From: Adiantum capillus-veneris | Lineage: Eukaryota > Streptophyta > Polypodiopsida > Polypodiales > Pteridaceae | Length of the DNA stretch: 60,000 nucleotides | Assembly (NCBI GenBank): GCA_014529385.2 | Contig: CM043969.1 | Coordinates: 12,360,648 to 12,420,647 of the forward strand | Direction of reading: 5' to 3' | In this document: in pieces, positions 1 through 9,248 of the stretch | Layout of the letters: each line of letters opens with the position of its first letter | Position numbering within the stretch: position 1 is the stretch's first letter | Translations under genes and position numbers: made by a program | The notes under the pieces: generated by a model | What the model saw: only the letters and a program-made list of their open reading frames with translations | Databases searched by the model: none | Told to the model about the DNA's origin: nothing

Positions 1-59
1 TTGAACTTCATGAGTTTCAGCTCACTTTTTTTGTGGAAGAGAGTACTCGGTGTCGTGCA

Positions 60-970
60 GCTCCGGTTCCATGATGAGAATATTACCAGAAGGATGCACA
101 TTGTGCTTGATTGAAGTCTACTTGATTATTTATCAATGATCATGGCTTCATAACAAGCTAGTTTTAAGCTTTATGTATGCCAGATGCGGCTTTAAAGGAC
201 CAACAGATGCCTTGATAATGCAAAAAAGGAGTGTGCTTGACGTGATCATAGATGGGAGTTTATGATCGATAACTGCAATGCTTGAAGTGCTTTACCGGCG
301 TGTCTTTACGACTTGTCCATTGGAGCTACGGTAAAGAAGTTATAGCAGTTTGAAGTTTCAGTCAATTGCAGATCCATAACGGATTGGGAAACTGTAGCTG
401 AGGAGATAGAAATGAAATGAATGCATGGGCATGAAGTGCTCACTTTGTGGAGCACGTCGGTTTTTTTAGATCAACGTTCGGAGTTCTAGTTGCCAAGATA
501 TTGGCCGTTGAAGATTCACAGGGGGCTAGTTTTGTACCAGTTTGGTTGTCTCGGTCAGGGTGCCATCTGGGATTTTTGAGCTTCAGCCAGGTTTTGGAAT
601 GCAGTAGAATAAGTGATGGAGGGGAATCTTGTCCATAATGTCATCACTTGCAGTGCATTGGTAGCTGGGTATGCTCGGTAGGCAAAAATGTAGCCCTGCA
701 CTGCTTTGGTCAACATTTATGGAAGCTCGGTAAAGTTTTAACCGAATGCGAAGAGAAGGCCTTTTGCCAAATGCAATCACCTATACGTGCATCTTAGAAG
801 CATGTGGCATTATTCGAGATACTGGTATGGATAGTAAAATTCACGAAGATATTGTTAGTCAAGGACTGTTGGAGGGAGATGTCGTGCTTGGCAATGCTTT
901 GATATTCACTTGCAGTAGGCAATGCTTTGCCTGATAGTGCATACCAAATGTGGTGCCCTACAAGGGCTAA
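60..970 (+). pseudogene. PPR protein pseudogene (DYW/PLS-type repeats)
   Basis: Degenerate pentatricopeptide-repeat coding sequence spread over all three plus frames. Recognisable pieces in order are MYARCGF at 173, NVITCSALVAGYAR at 637-679, PNAITYTCILEACG at 766-807, then an IHEDIVSQGLLEGDVVLGNALI stretch up to about 894, and KCGALQG near 946. These match the repeating pattern of plant organelle RNA-binding PPR proteins, which edit or stabilise organellar transcripts. Frameshifts and stops separate the pieces, so no functional protein can be made. The 5' end may extend beyond the window. The wording resembles the expanded PPR families of ferns and lycophytes, but that is recognition, not a search. 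Confidence 0.8.
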
Positions 971-1187
971 GAGCCCCCCACCACACGAGAACGGCCACTC
1001 ATGGGGTGGCCACCAAATTAAGGGTTCGGTTTGTGTGTGAAAATAAAGGGGAAAAAAGCGTGAGCAGGCAACGCAGGCAGCGAGGGAGAAAGGAGAGGCT
1101 CGCGCAAGCTGGGAGATAGCTTGGGTGAGCGCGAGGAAGAAGAAAATTATACCCAACTCTCCATGGCGCCCATTTTGACACCGCTCG

Positions 1188-1342
1188 TGTCGGATTTGGT
1201 GAAGGTCAGGGACTTGAGCCAAGGTCTCCGACTGGACCAGTGTGGACTGGGGATCCATATTATGGTTAGGTCTAAGAGCTCGACTATATATAGGGTGGTA
1301 AGGTGGTGGATCTAGCCTCTCAGTCTCCTAGGTCTTATAACA
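1188..1342 (+). repeat. Short LTR remnant, same family as the 19.6/25.0-kb LTRs
   Basis: The sequence starts TGTCGG and ends with CTCCTAGGTCTTATAACA. It shares long stretches with the LTRs at 19,559 and 24,953: a GGTCAGGGACTTGAGCCAAGG-like block, a GACTGGACCAGTGTGGACTG block, a TATATATAGGG TATA box and the CTCCTAGGTCTTA end. No primer binding site or polypurine tract adjoins it, so it is a solo or fragmentary LTR. No clear target duplication was seen. Confidence 0.65.
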
Positions 1343-1394
1343 CCAGCACGTTTCCACAACAGCATTTGTGTCAAGAGGATCACAATTCTTCTAA

Positions 1395-1760
1395 AAAGTT
1401 AACACATTTTTGGATTGCCAAATATCTCTCAATACACTAGCTCTTACTATGCATATGTCAATCAAAAGATCCAAACTGTCAATGTGTCTAGAGCCCATAG
1501 AAAGGATCATCTAAAGAAGGGAGTTCTTAAATGTGTGTAAACCCTCTTGTAGATTGTGCCCATAAAGACTCTGATTTTTGAATATCCCTATAACACGTGC
1601 ATGAGGGATTCATTCACATGCTTGCACTTGACACAAGTACCTTTGGCTAAACCTGTAGCTTTATCTTTATCTCTGATTGGGATGAGACCAAAAAGAACTC
1701 TCCAAAGGAAGGCTTTGTCTCTCTCTTCACATTATCCCGAGTGGTCAATAACTTCTGTAT
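1395..1760 (-). pseudogene. LINE ORF2 C-terminal fragment (zf-RVT region)
   Basis: Read on the minus strand this region gives DKAFLWRVLFGLIPIRDK, then GTCVKCKHVNESLMHVL and later LDTLTVWIF. This is the zinc-binding C-terminal region of plant non-LTR retrotransposon reverse transcriptases: a tryptophan-rich lead-in followed by a Cys/His cluster. Several in-frame stops are present and no RT core accompanies it. It is a dead fragment, independent of the plus-strand LINE at 3.4-7.15 kb. Confidence 0.75.
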
Positions 1761-1799
1761 TCTCAATGCAAAGATTATGACCAAGTAGGTAGACTTGTG

Positions 1800-2022
1800 G
1801 ATAGTGGGAAAGAGGAAAGGCGTTTGCATGAGAGAGAAGCATGGAGACAAGCACACGGAGAAAGGAGGGCACTACCAGTGCTTGGACACCTTGCATGTTT
1901 CCCAAATCTCATTAGTGCGGAGTGGATTCACGAGAGAATGACCGAAGCAAAAGTGCGCGAAAAAGACATCAACAATATATTTTGTTGCCAAGGGCAGCAG
2001 GCTATGAACTAGTTTAGTTTTA
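1800..2022. other. Unassigned spacer
   Basis: Open stretches exist but no domain, repeat terminus or RNA gene was recognised here. Confidence 0.4.
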
Positions 2023-2251
2023 AAAGAGCACGGCCAGCTCATTAAGAAAATTATATACATGCCACAAATGAGCCTGATGCATAGAGCAAAGCACAGATGG
2101 TGATGGTAAGGCGAGTGACGGTGCAACTTCCGCAACAAAGTACACATAATTTCTTTTCCAAAGAGCATGACTGGTTCATAAGGAAATTACATACTATACA
2201 TACCACTGATGCATGCATTACTAGCTCTTTTCATCTCCAAACATTTCTTTA

Positions 2252-2494
2252 CTAGGACTATCTCCCAAAGAGGATAACCACAGCTGTCATCAGTGTAGAG
2301 AAGAGCATAGGAGCAGAGTACATTAATTGGTGAAGCTGCCGAGGGGAGTGGGTTCATAACGTCGGGGACGGGCTTTTTACGTCGCGCGGGTCGGGCTCAG
2401 GAAGCCCTGCGCACACTACAGCAAGAAAAAGAAGAAGAAGAAGAAGATGCAGCGCGCAGTACACCATCGCCAGCACCTGCTTCTTCTTCGACAT
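2252..2494 (-). pseudogene. Small signal-peptide-like ORF, interrupted copy
   Basis: Translation from the ATG at 2,494 gives MSKKKQVLAMVYC, a leucine-rich hydrophobic run and VVCAGLP, which looks like a signal peptide with a cleavage region. After about 40 residues an in-frame TGA interrupts. The same frame then continues to MYSAPMLFST and VVILFGR before a TAG. The intact relative at 8,317-8,592 shows the same start, hydrophobic core and C-terminal wording. A (GA)n microsatellite lies directly upstream in the presumed 5' leader. Function unknown. It could be a secreted-peptide pseudogene or a chance ORF carried by a repeat. Confidence 0.4.
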
Positions 2495-2503
2495 GCTGCT
2501 GCT

Positions 2504-2506
2504 GCT

Positions 2507-2558
<52 letters not shown>
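2504..2558. repeat. (CT)n(GC)n microsatellite
   Basis: Roughly 20 uninterrupted CT units followed by a short GC alternation. It lies inside module copy 1. Confidence 0.95.
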
Positions 2559-2620
2559 CGTTTTCACACTTGACTTGACCCGGCAAGACTACTAGACTCG
2601 CCAGAATCTTTCAGCACGCT

Positions 2621-3366
2621 GAGGCACGCACTCTTCAGGAAAAACACTCAAATCATTTGTGTCGTCTCTGCCATACAAAATTCCTTAGTTTCTGTATTTT
2701 TCTGTCTGAGAATATAACTACCATATCTTTTTGGCTTGGCCCAACCGGGTAGGCGTTAGAGCTGAGTCGCACCTACCTCGTGCGAGTGGGGTGAAGACGT
2801 TTACCATCTTTAGAGAATCCTGATTTTGCACCTGAAACGTACAAACCTTGCTATAGTCTCACTAGCACAACGGAAAAGGTAGAGATTAAGCTAATTTTTA
2901 GGAGAGGAAATCATCTCCTCATTCTCGACAGCATCTCACCAATGAGAATGTGTTATCTCAGCTCCTTACTCGCAGAGAAAACGAGCCTTCCACTATGCTG
3001 CCCCTAGGTGCGACCTGGTTCATGCCAAATGCCTCCCTTTCCCCCACTGCCCCCACTCGCACTCTGTGCAACTCAACTCTTAGTGATGTCTCCTCTTTTT
3101 GCTAATGAAACAATTAAGAAAACCTTATATTTAAAATCACGAGGGTTGCCATCATAAGTGATAAAATCATGAGGCCTGAGGGAAAAAAAGACCTTCAAGC
3201 TCACTTAGCAAGAGCGCTGAGCGTGGAGGACGAAGGAGTGAATGGTTGTACGGGTGCCAATCCCTCCTCATCAAGTCATCATCTCTCTTCCCTTTGCAGT
3301 ATCTAGCATGTGCTACTTGGCCTGGCATCCTTCTTCCCCCTTCCCCCTCCCCTCTGAGGAGGAGGG
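2621..3366. other. No gene recognised
   Basis: No coding domain, structural RNA or repeat terminus was seen. The open frames here are short and share no wording with known families. Confidence 0.5.
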
Positions 3367-4990
3367 CCATGGAACTCCAAGACGCTTTACACAATGGTCT
3401 AGTGAATGGTGGTGTTCAACCCCTAGTGCACATGCCCCCAATCAGGTCGATACGCTTTGGAGGAGCTACATCTGTCAACTTTGTTCCTAACCCTCTGTTT
3501 CAAAACAAGCCGCTAATGTTGTCGGAACCAACAAATCTTGGAGGGTTCCATGCTGCTAACCTCCCAATGACAACCATGAGTGGTCTCCCTCCTATGCTTC
3601 TATGGCGGCGTTGCCTTCTAGCGGTGCTCTCCCTAACAAAGGAACTAATGGAGGAAATCTCTTCTCCTCGATGCAACTAGCTCTGGCTCAACTCTCTGCT
3701 TGTCCTCCCGCTCAGTCTCCCTCTTGTCTTTAGGTGCAAGGTAACCCTCCTATTTTGTATTTCTCTGAAACTGAGGGTTTTAATTTTTAGGAATTTAGGA
3801 CGTGAGGCTCCCCCTCAACCTCAAACTAACAATAGACCTACTAGCCCCTATCTGCACCTCAGAGGAAGAAGTTGACCTTGAAGAAGACAAGAAACATACA
3901 AGTGAAGGGGTGACCATCCATGTAAAGGAGTTGGAAGCCTAGCACTCTCAGCTTCAGGACAAGGTTATGATTGGACTCCGCCATGGAGTAAGGCCATCCT
4001 TGGAGACCCTCAAACCACCCTCAAATACTGGATTTCCCAACAATGGGAGAACAAAAACATCAAAGTGGTACAAGTACAATATTTACGTAACAATTATTAT
4101 ATGTTCTTCTTTGAGACTGCCAATGCAGCTTTGTAGATTGTTAGCTAGGGTTAGTGGATAATAAGAAACACCCCTCTATCAATTTTCAATTGGTACCCTA
4201 GATTCAATCCTAGGGGGCCTAAACCTGTCAAAGTCCTGTCTGGGTAGACTTCCCGGATCTCCCTGTAGACCTGTACCCTTGGCTGAAAGACATTGGTTCA
4301 TGTTTGGGGAAGGTCATGGGACAAAAGGAGGGTATAAATCCCAAATGGGACACCCAACTCTTCATTGAGGTATATTTGGATATTGAGCTAAAACATAGTA
4401 TTCCTCTAAGGGACTCTACTGGAAAATCTTTGCACCTTCAGAGGGCTATCTACAAAAACCTTCCCAATGCATGCTTCCATTGCATGAAGCAAGGCCACTT
4501 CATAAAAGACTGCCCAGATCTCAAACCCCTACCCACTCAAGAAGAGAGCTCCAAACCCTCTTCTGAAGGCTATCAAACTGTCTCCAAGAAAAACTCTGTG
4601 AAAGGGAATAAAGGCACCAAAAACTCTACCAGGTTGAAAAATATTGGAAAATGTTTTTGATCCTTTCAGCTATGACGTCCCTGAGGAGCAACAAGAACAG
4701 CCAAGCCAAGAAACTGCAAATCAGAAGGAGGAGGACAATTTGAAATCCCCTACCAATACCCAAGAGAAGCACCTTAAACCTAATGCAGAAACCCCTAGAC
4801 CCCTTGAAAGCCTAACTGAAAAAACAAGAGGATTTTCCTCCTCTTCTTCTTCTAAAGATGAAGGAGAAACTATCCCTAACTCACAAGCAACTGCCTGCAG
4901 GCTTGAAGATATAGAGGATGAACAACTTGCACAGCAGCTTGAGGAACAGGACCAAGCTTTCAAGAACCAGTCTACTACCGCCCCTGACTA
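3367..4990 (+). pseudogene. L1-type LINE ORF1 (DUF4283 and CCHC knuckle), degenerate
   Basis: This is the nucleic-acid-binding first ORF of a plant L1-like element. The N-terminal part starts at MELQDALHNGLVNGG (3,369). A DUF4283-like core follows: the LEAxHSQLQDKVMIGLRHG area near 3,930-3,985, KVVQVQYLRNNYYMFFFETANAAL near 4,060-4,130, and WVDFPDLPVDLYPWLKDIG near 4,240. Next comes a CCHC zinc knuckle (C-x2-C-x4-H-x4-C) at 4,472-4,513. The tail is acidic and serine-rich and runs to a stop at 4,991. Stops and frameshifts divide the frame, so the protein is dead. Together with the ORF2 remains downstream it represents one old LINE insertion. Confidence 0.8.
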
Positions 4991-5270
4991 GTCAGTATAT
5001 TTCTTGATGACACAGGAAAAAGAAGAAAGACTCCCAATGCCTAAACTTGGCAAATCAAAAAGAAAAGAGGAGAATTCAAAGGATCCAAATAAAGCTTCAG
5101 TGTCCCTTGCTAAACCCTCCAAAAATAGCAAGAAATGAAGTACCCTAATTTGAAAGGCTTTACTTTGAACTTGTAAAGGCTTAACATAGCCCATCAGAGC
5201 CCAAACCATTAAAAACTGGATGATGGGTTCTAATTTTCAGGATAACTTTTTTGCCTTATAAGAGATCAAA

Positions 5271-5704
5271 ACTATTGGCCCTCGGTTGATGACTAACCTG
5301 CAAAGACTTGGAAGTAACTACACTTGGTACAATATAGAACATCCACATGGTAGAGGGGGCACAACTATTGCCGTATCTAATCAGTATAATCATTGTCTCT
5401 CTTAGGTGAGCAAAGCAAGTGATGGAAACTATTGGCCCTCAGTTGATGACTAACCTGCAAAAAATTGGTAGTAACTACGCTTGGTACAATATAGAACATC
5501 CACATGGTAGAGGGGGCACAACAATTGCCATATCTAATCAGTACTATTGGCCCTCAGTTGATGAATAACCTGCAAATTAAAGACTTGGAAGTAACTACAC
5601 TTGGTACAATATAGAACATCCACATGGTAGAGGAGGCACAACTATTTCCATATCTAATCAGTATAATCATTGTCTCTCTCAGGTGAGCAAAGCAAGTAAT
5701 GGAA
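5271..5704 (+). repeat. Tandem triplication in LINE ORF2
   Basis: Three head-to-tail copies start at 5,271, 5,428 and 5,543. Each begins ACTATTGGCCCTC and contains the ACATCCACATGGTAGAGG block. The first and third run on through CAGTATAATCATTGTCTCTC to GTGAGCAAAGCAAGT; the middle copy is about 40 bases shorter. The duplicated segment is the N-terminal endonuclease coding region. Confidence 0.9.
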
Positions 5705-6533
5705 GTTGGATTGTTGTTTCTTTGTCAAGTCCTTTTAACTATATAATCATTTCTGTTTCTGCCTCTAATTTCACTTTTGAAAGGAATATATTGTGGCAAG
5801 ATTTGACTAACCTACACAAACCTTGCATCTTGTTGGGTGATTTTAACACGGTTGAAGATATCACTGATAGATGGGGTAAAAAAGGACAAGTTTTTAAGGG
5901 CTCAGAGAAGGACTCCTAGTTCAACATAGTTAGTTCACAATGCCTCATGGATATTTTTGTAGACACAAGGACCACTTGGTCTAACAAAGAATCCCGTGTG
6001 ACTGCTACAAGGTTGCTAGACTAGACATGGTGTACATGTCCTTGGACCTACTGTGCAAGACCATTTGCAGGCCATAAGCTACTTCAAAGACCCTTTCCTT
6101 CTAATGTTAGATCATATGCCTATGTTGGTGGAATTGCAAAGAGAGGAATGCATGTTCATATCTGGGTGGTCCCACATGGATCAAAATTTGTTTGGTATAC
6201 AAGTTGCTGAACTGAAAATCAAAGGTATTTTTAAAAATACTTTCACTCAGCATTCTTCTACTTTTAAAGCTTGGGATGTAGCTGTCAAGGAAACTCAAAA
6301 CATTATGGGAGTATGATGATAAGGGCCCAGATAGAGGAGCTAGAATCCTTTACTCCTCCCAATTGCTCTCCCCCTCGTAGATCTTAAAGAAAATTTGAAG
6401 CAGAAAAAACTACTACCGCTAGGGCTTCCATCCATTGGACAAGAGGTTACTGGGCTAGGAAGATTGACAGACCAGATACAAATATGTTTGCCTCACCATT
6501 AAAAAAAAATATTCCTTTTTTGAAGGATACTTC

Positions 6534-6942
6534 AGGCACAATGGTGTCTACACACTTAGAGAATCTAAAAGTGGAAAAAAATTACTATATGAATATTTTG
6601 TCAAACCCCCTCAAAGAAGGGCCGACCACAATGATGCCAAGGCTAAAATAGCTAGAATAAGGGAAAAACTATACCCTAACATACGGCCAAAGTCTTTGAT
6701 CAGCCCATCATAGAGGGAGAACTTAGAGAAACTTAAGGCATAGTGGTGTCTACACACTTAGAGAATTTAAAAGTGGCAAAAAATTACTATATGAATATTT
6801 TCTCAAACTCCCCTCAAAGAGAAGGGTTGGCCAAAATGCTGCCAAGGCTAAAATATCAAGAATAAGGGGGGAAATTGTACCTCAACATATGGCTAAAGTC
6901 TTTGATCAGCCCATCATAGAGGGGGAACTTAGAGAAACTATT
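6534..6942 (+). repeat. Tandem duplication before the LINE RT domain
   Basis: Two copies of about 200 bases (from about 6,534 and from about 6,736) share TGGTGTCTACACACTTAGAG, an AATTACTATATGAATATTTT block and AGTCTTTGATCAGCCCATCA. The second copy leads into the readable RT start. Confidence 0.9.
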
Positions 6943-7239
6943 CTCTCACTCAAGGCAGGGAAATCACCTGGCATGGATGGTATACCTAGTGATTTTTTTC
7001 ATCAATACCATGAAGTCCTAGTCCATGCGAGGTGTGTCCCTATTGTCGATAAAGTGATGACCTTGCTGTCATTAGAGGCTGGTATCACAAGACCAGGGCT
7101 CCAGAAAACTTCTTCCCTAAAAATTGGTCAAACCTGTATATGAGAGAACCTGGAGGCTTTTTGAAGAAATTTGATAATATCTTGGAAAAAAGATGGAATA
7201 AGCAGCACTACAAGTATTCATGTTTTGTCTCTTTAATAT

Positions 7240-8062
7240 AGATAAGAGAAATCAGCTTTTCCAAAAGGATTCCCTAGTTCATAAGGAAACATGTTTTGTC
7301 TCTTGTAGCATTTAGTACTAGTACGTCCCACGAGGATAACCAGAGATGTCAAAAACATAGAAAGTGTAGAGCACTGTACATATGGTGAGACGAAGATGCC
7401 CAAGAAAGTGAAGGCACAATGTCACATAGCACATCATTTCTTTTCCAAAGAGCATGACTAATTCATAAGGAAATTACATAAATAAGCTTGATGCATAGGG
7501 GGCTATCCGCTCGTTTTACCTCCGAACATTTAGTACATGATAAGCCCAAGGAGGATAACCAGAGATGTAATCGGTGTAGAAAAAAGTAGAGCGAAGCACG
7601 TGTGGTGAGACAAGCATGTGACAATGAGTGATGCACATTTTGCAATGCATTGCACATGATTTATTTTCCAAAATGCATGAATAATTCATAAGGAATTATA
7701 GACAAAGCACAAATAACCTTGATGGATCAAGCAAAGGACAGACCCACGGGGAAAACTGCCGAGGGTGCAACTTCTTTTTTTGACACGGGTTGTCTAGCTG
7801 AACCAACAATCTTCTTCACTCCTTTTTGGCTCTACAAATAAATGTTTAATACATTTGTGAACCACGAGGGGAACTTAATCTTTGGAAACTACAATGAAAT
7901 ATGAATACACATATTGTAGATCAGGTCATGTTGATGATTCACCTACAACATGGAATATTAAATAGTGCTCAGAACTTGTGCCTCTAAATACCAAATACTT
8001 ATCCCTGCTATATTTTGCTAGCAATATATATAGAATGATCTAAATATTACCATGACTAACTC
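7240..8062. repeat. Diverged partial copies of the 2.0/8.1-kb module
   Basis: The phrase CTTTTCCAAAnnGCATGA..TTCATAAGGAA recurs near 7,255, 7,440 and 7,662, and GAGGATAACCAGAGATGT recurs near 7,333 and 7,550. This indicates a run of decayed module copies ahead of the better copy at 8,063. Nothing coding was recognised from about 7,780 to 8,060. Confidence 0.6.
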
Positions 8063-8316
8063 TCAAAGAGTAGGACTAGCTTATGAGGAAATTACATACA
8101 TGCCACAAATGAGCTTGGTGCATAGAGCAAAGCACAGATGATGACGGTGAGGCGAGTGATGATGCAACTTCTGCAACAAATTACACATAATGTCTTTTCC
8201 AAATATCATGACTGGTTCATAAGGAAATTACATAATATACATATCATTGATGCATGCATTACTAGCTGGGGGCCGGGGACTGGGCTCTTTTCATCTGCAA
8301 ACATTTCTTCAAAGTA

Positions 8317-8592
8317 CTAGGACAGTCTCCCAAAGAGGATAACCATAGATGTCATCGGTGTAGAAAAGAGAATAGGAGCAGAGTACATTTGGTGAGAGGA
8401 AGCTACCGAGGGGAGTGAGTCCATAATTTGACGGCCAGCATCGTACACGTCCCGAGGGTTGGGAAGGTGCTTTAAGGCCGGCGGAAGCTCCTCTACTGGG
8501 TCCTTAGGGAGCCCTGTGCACACTACAACAACAACAACAAGATGATGAACCGTGCAGTACACCATCACCAGTACCTGCTTCCTCTTTGACAT
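8317..8592 (-). CDS. Small putative secreted protein of unknown function, 91 aa
   Basis: An ATG at 8,592 opens MSKRKQVLVMVYC, then a histidine/valine-rich hydrophobic run and VVCTGLPKDP. This reads as a basic n-region, a hydrophobic core and a plausible cleavage site, so export is possible. The remaining 60 residues are proline-rich (LPPALKHLPNPRDVYDAG), end in VILFGRLS, and match no family I know. A long (GA)n tract sits about 8 bases upstream of the ATG on this strand, as is common in plant 5' leaders. The second copy (2,252-2,494) keeps the start, core and C-terminus but has a stop. It may be a chance ORF in a repeat. Confidence 0.35.
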   Translation of the reverse strand: MSKRKQVLVMVYCTVHHLVVVVVVCTGLPKDPVEELPPALKHLPNPRDVYDAGRQIMDSLPSVASSHQMYSAPILFSTPMTSMVILFGRLS

Positions 8593-8598
8593 GCTGAT

Positions 8599-8705
<107 letters not shown>

Positions 8706-8835
8706 ACGCTAGGGCAGTTGTGCAACTGATGAGAGGGCTGCAAGATTCATAGACCAATTCTCGAATCCCACAGACTGGACGCTTGAAAGTTGAGTGTTGA
8801 CCCGGAAAGACGTCTTGACTCGAGTCCACTTAACC

Positions 8836-9128
8836 TGTGAACTTGAGTACTATAGAGAAGATAGAGTGAGAAAAGAGACGAAGAGAGAGTAGACAGAGAG
8901 ATGGAGATAGATAAGGGAGAGAAGTGTATGAGAGAAGGGAAAGGGGAACTGACACCAAGTAGAGGGGGAAATTAAAATTTGAATTGCACACTCAACTGCA
9001 CTATAAAAATACAATGGGGAGTCCCTTTTATAGGCATGGATAAGGCATATAGCAGTTGTAGGGATAAGTTTTCATTGGTGAGGTTTGAACTCCATTGCTT
9101 AGGTGTAAAGTGCAATGCATTTTCCACA
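8836..9128 (-). mobile_element. Ty1/copia 3' LTR (left edge approximate)
   Basis: On the minus strand the LTR starts TGTGGAAAATGCATTGC directly after a polypurine tract. It contains a TATA box (CCTATAAAAGGGAC, plus-strand 9,028-9,040). The end near 8,836 (..AAGTTCACA) is inferred from the TG/CA rule and from where the neighbouring module stops. The upstream LTR is missing, so it cannot be confirmed by alignment. Confidence 0.5.
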
Positions 9129-9141
9129 TCCCCCCTCAAAC
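9129..9141 (-). promoter_or_regulatory. Polypurine tract of the copia element
   Basis: Minus-strand TTTGAGGGGGGA lies immediately before the LTR start. A second G-rich tract (TTTGAGGGGGGG) lies about 55 bases further upstream at about 9,184. Confidence 0.7.
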
Positions 9142-9248
9142 CAAAACCATAGCAGAAAGCATAGAGAATTTGCGAGGAAACCCCCCCTCAAATGAGAATA
9201 CAAAAATAAAACCATGCTGAAATACAAGCTATGTTATTGAAGATGAAG

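Larger units (their letters stand above)
2023..2620. repeat. Dispersed module, copy 1
   Basis: This segment is closely similar, in the same orientation, to 8,063-8,830. The shared part runs through the phrase GCATGACTGGTTCATAAGGAA, the block AAAGAGGATAACCA, a (CT)n tract, and ends in TTGACCCGG plus about 20 bases. More diverged partial copies lie at 7,240-7,780. Read on the minus strand it holds a short ORF behind a (GA)n leader, listed separately. Confidence 0.75.
5200..7143 (+). pseudogene. L1-type LINE ORF2 (endonuclease and start of RT), truncated
   Basis: Remains of the LINE polyprotein. The apurinic-type endonuclease is seen as LLGDFNTVEDITDRWG at 5,830-5,877, with the GDFN metal-site motif, and its C-terminal LDHMPMLVEL near 6,107 (normally SDH). 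The RT begins at 6,889 with the finger motif LKAGKSPGMDGIPSDFF. Coding similarity fades after about 7,050, before the catalytic FADD-type motif, so palm, thumb and C-terminal domains are absent. Two internal tandem duplications and many stops lie inside. It follows ORF1 in the normal order. Confidence 0.8.
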
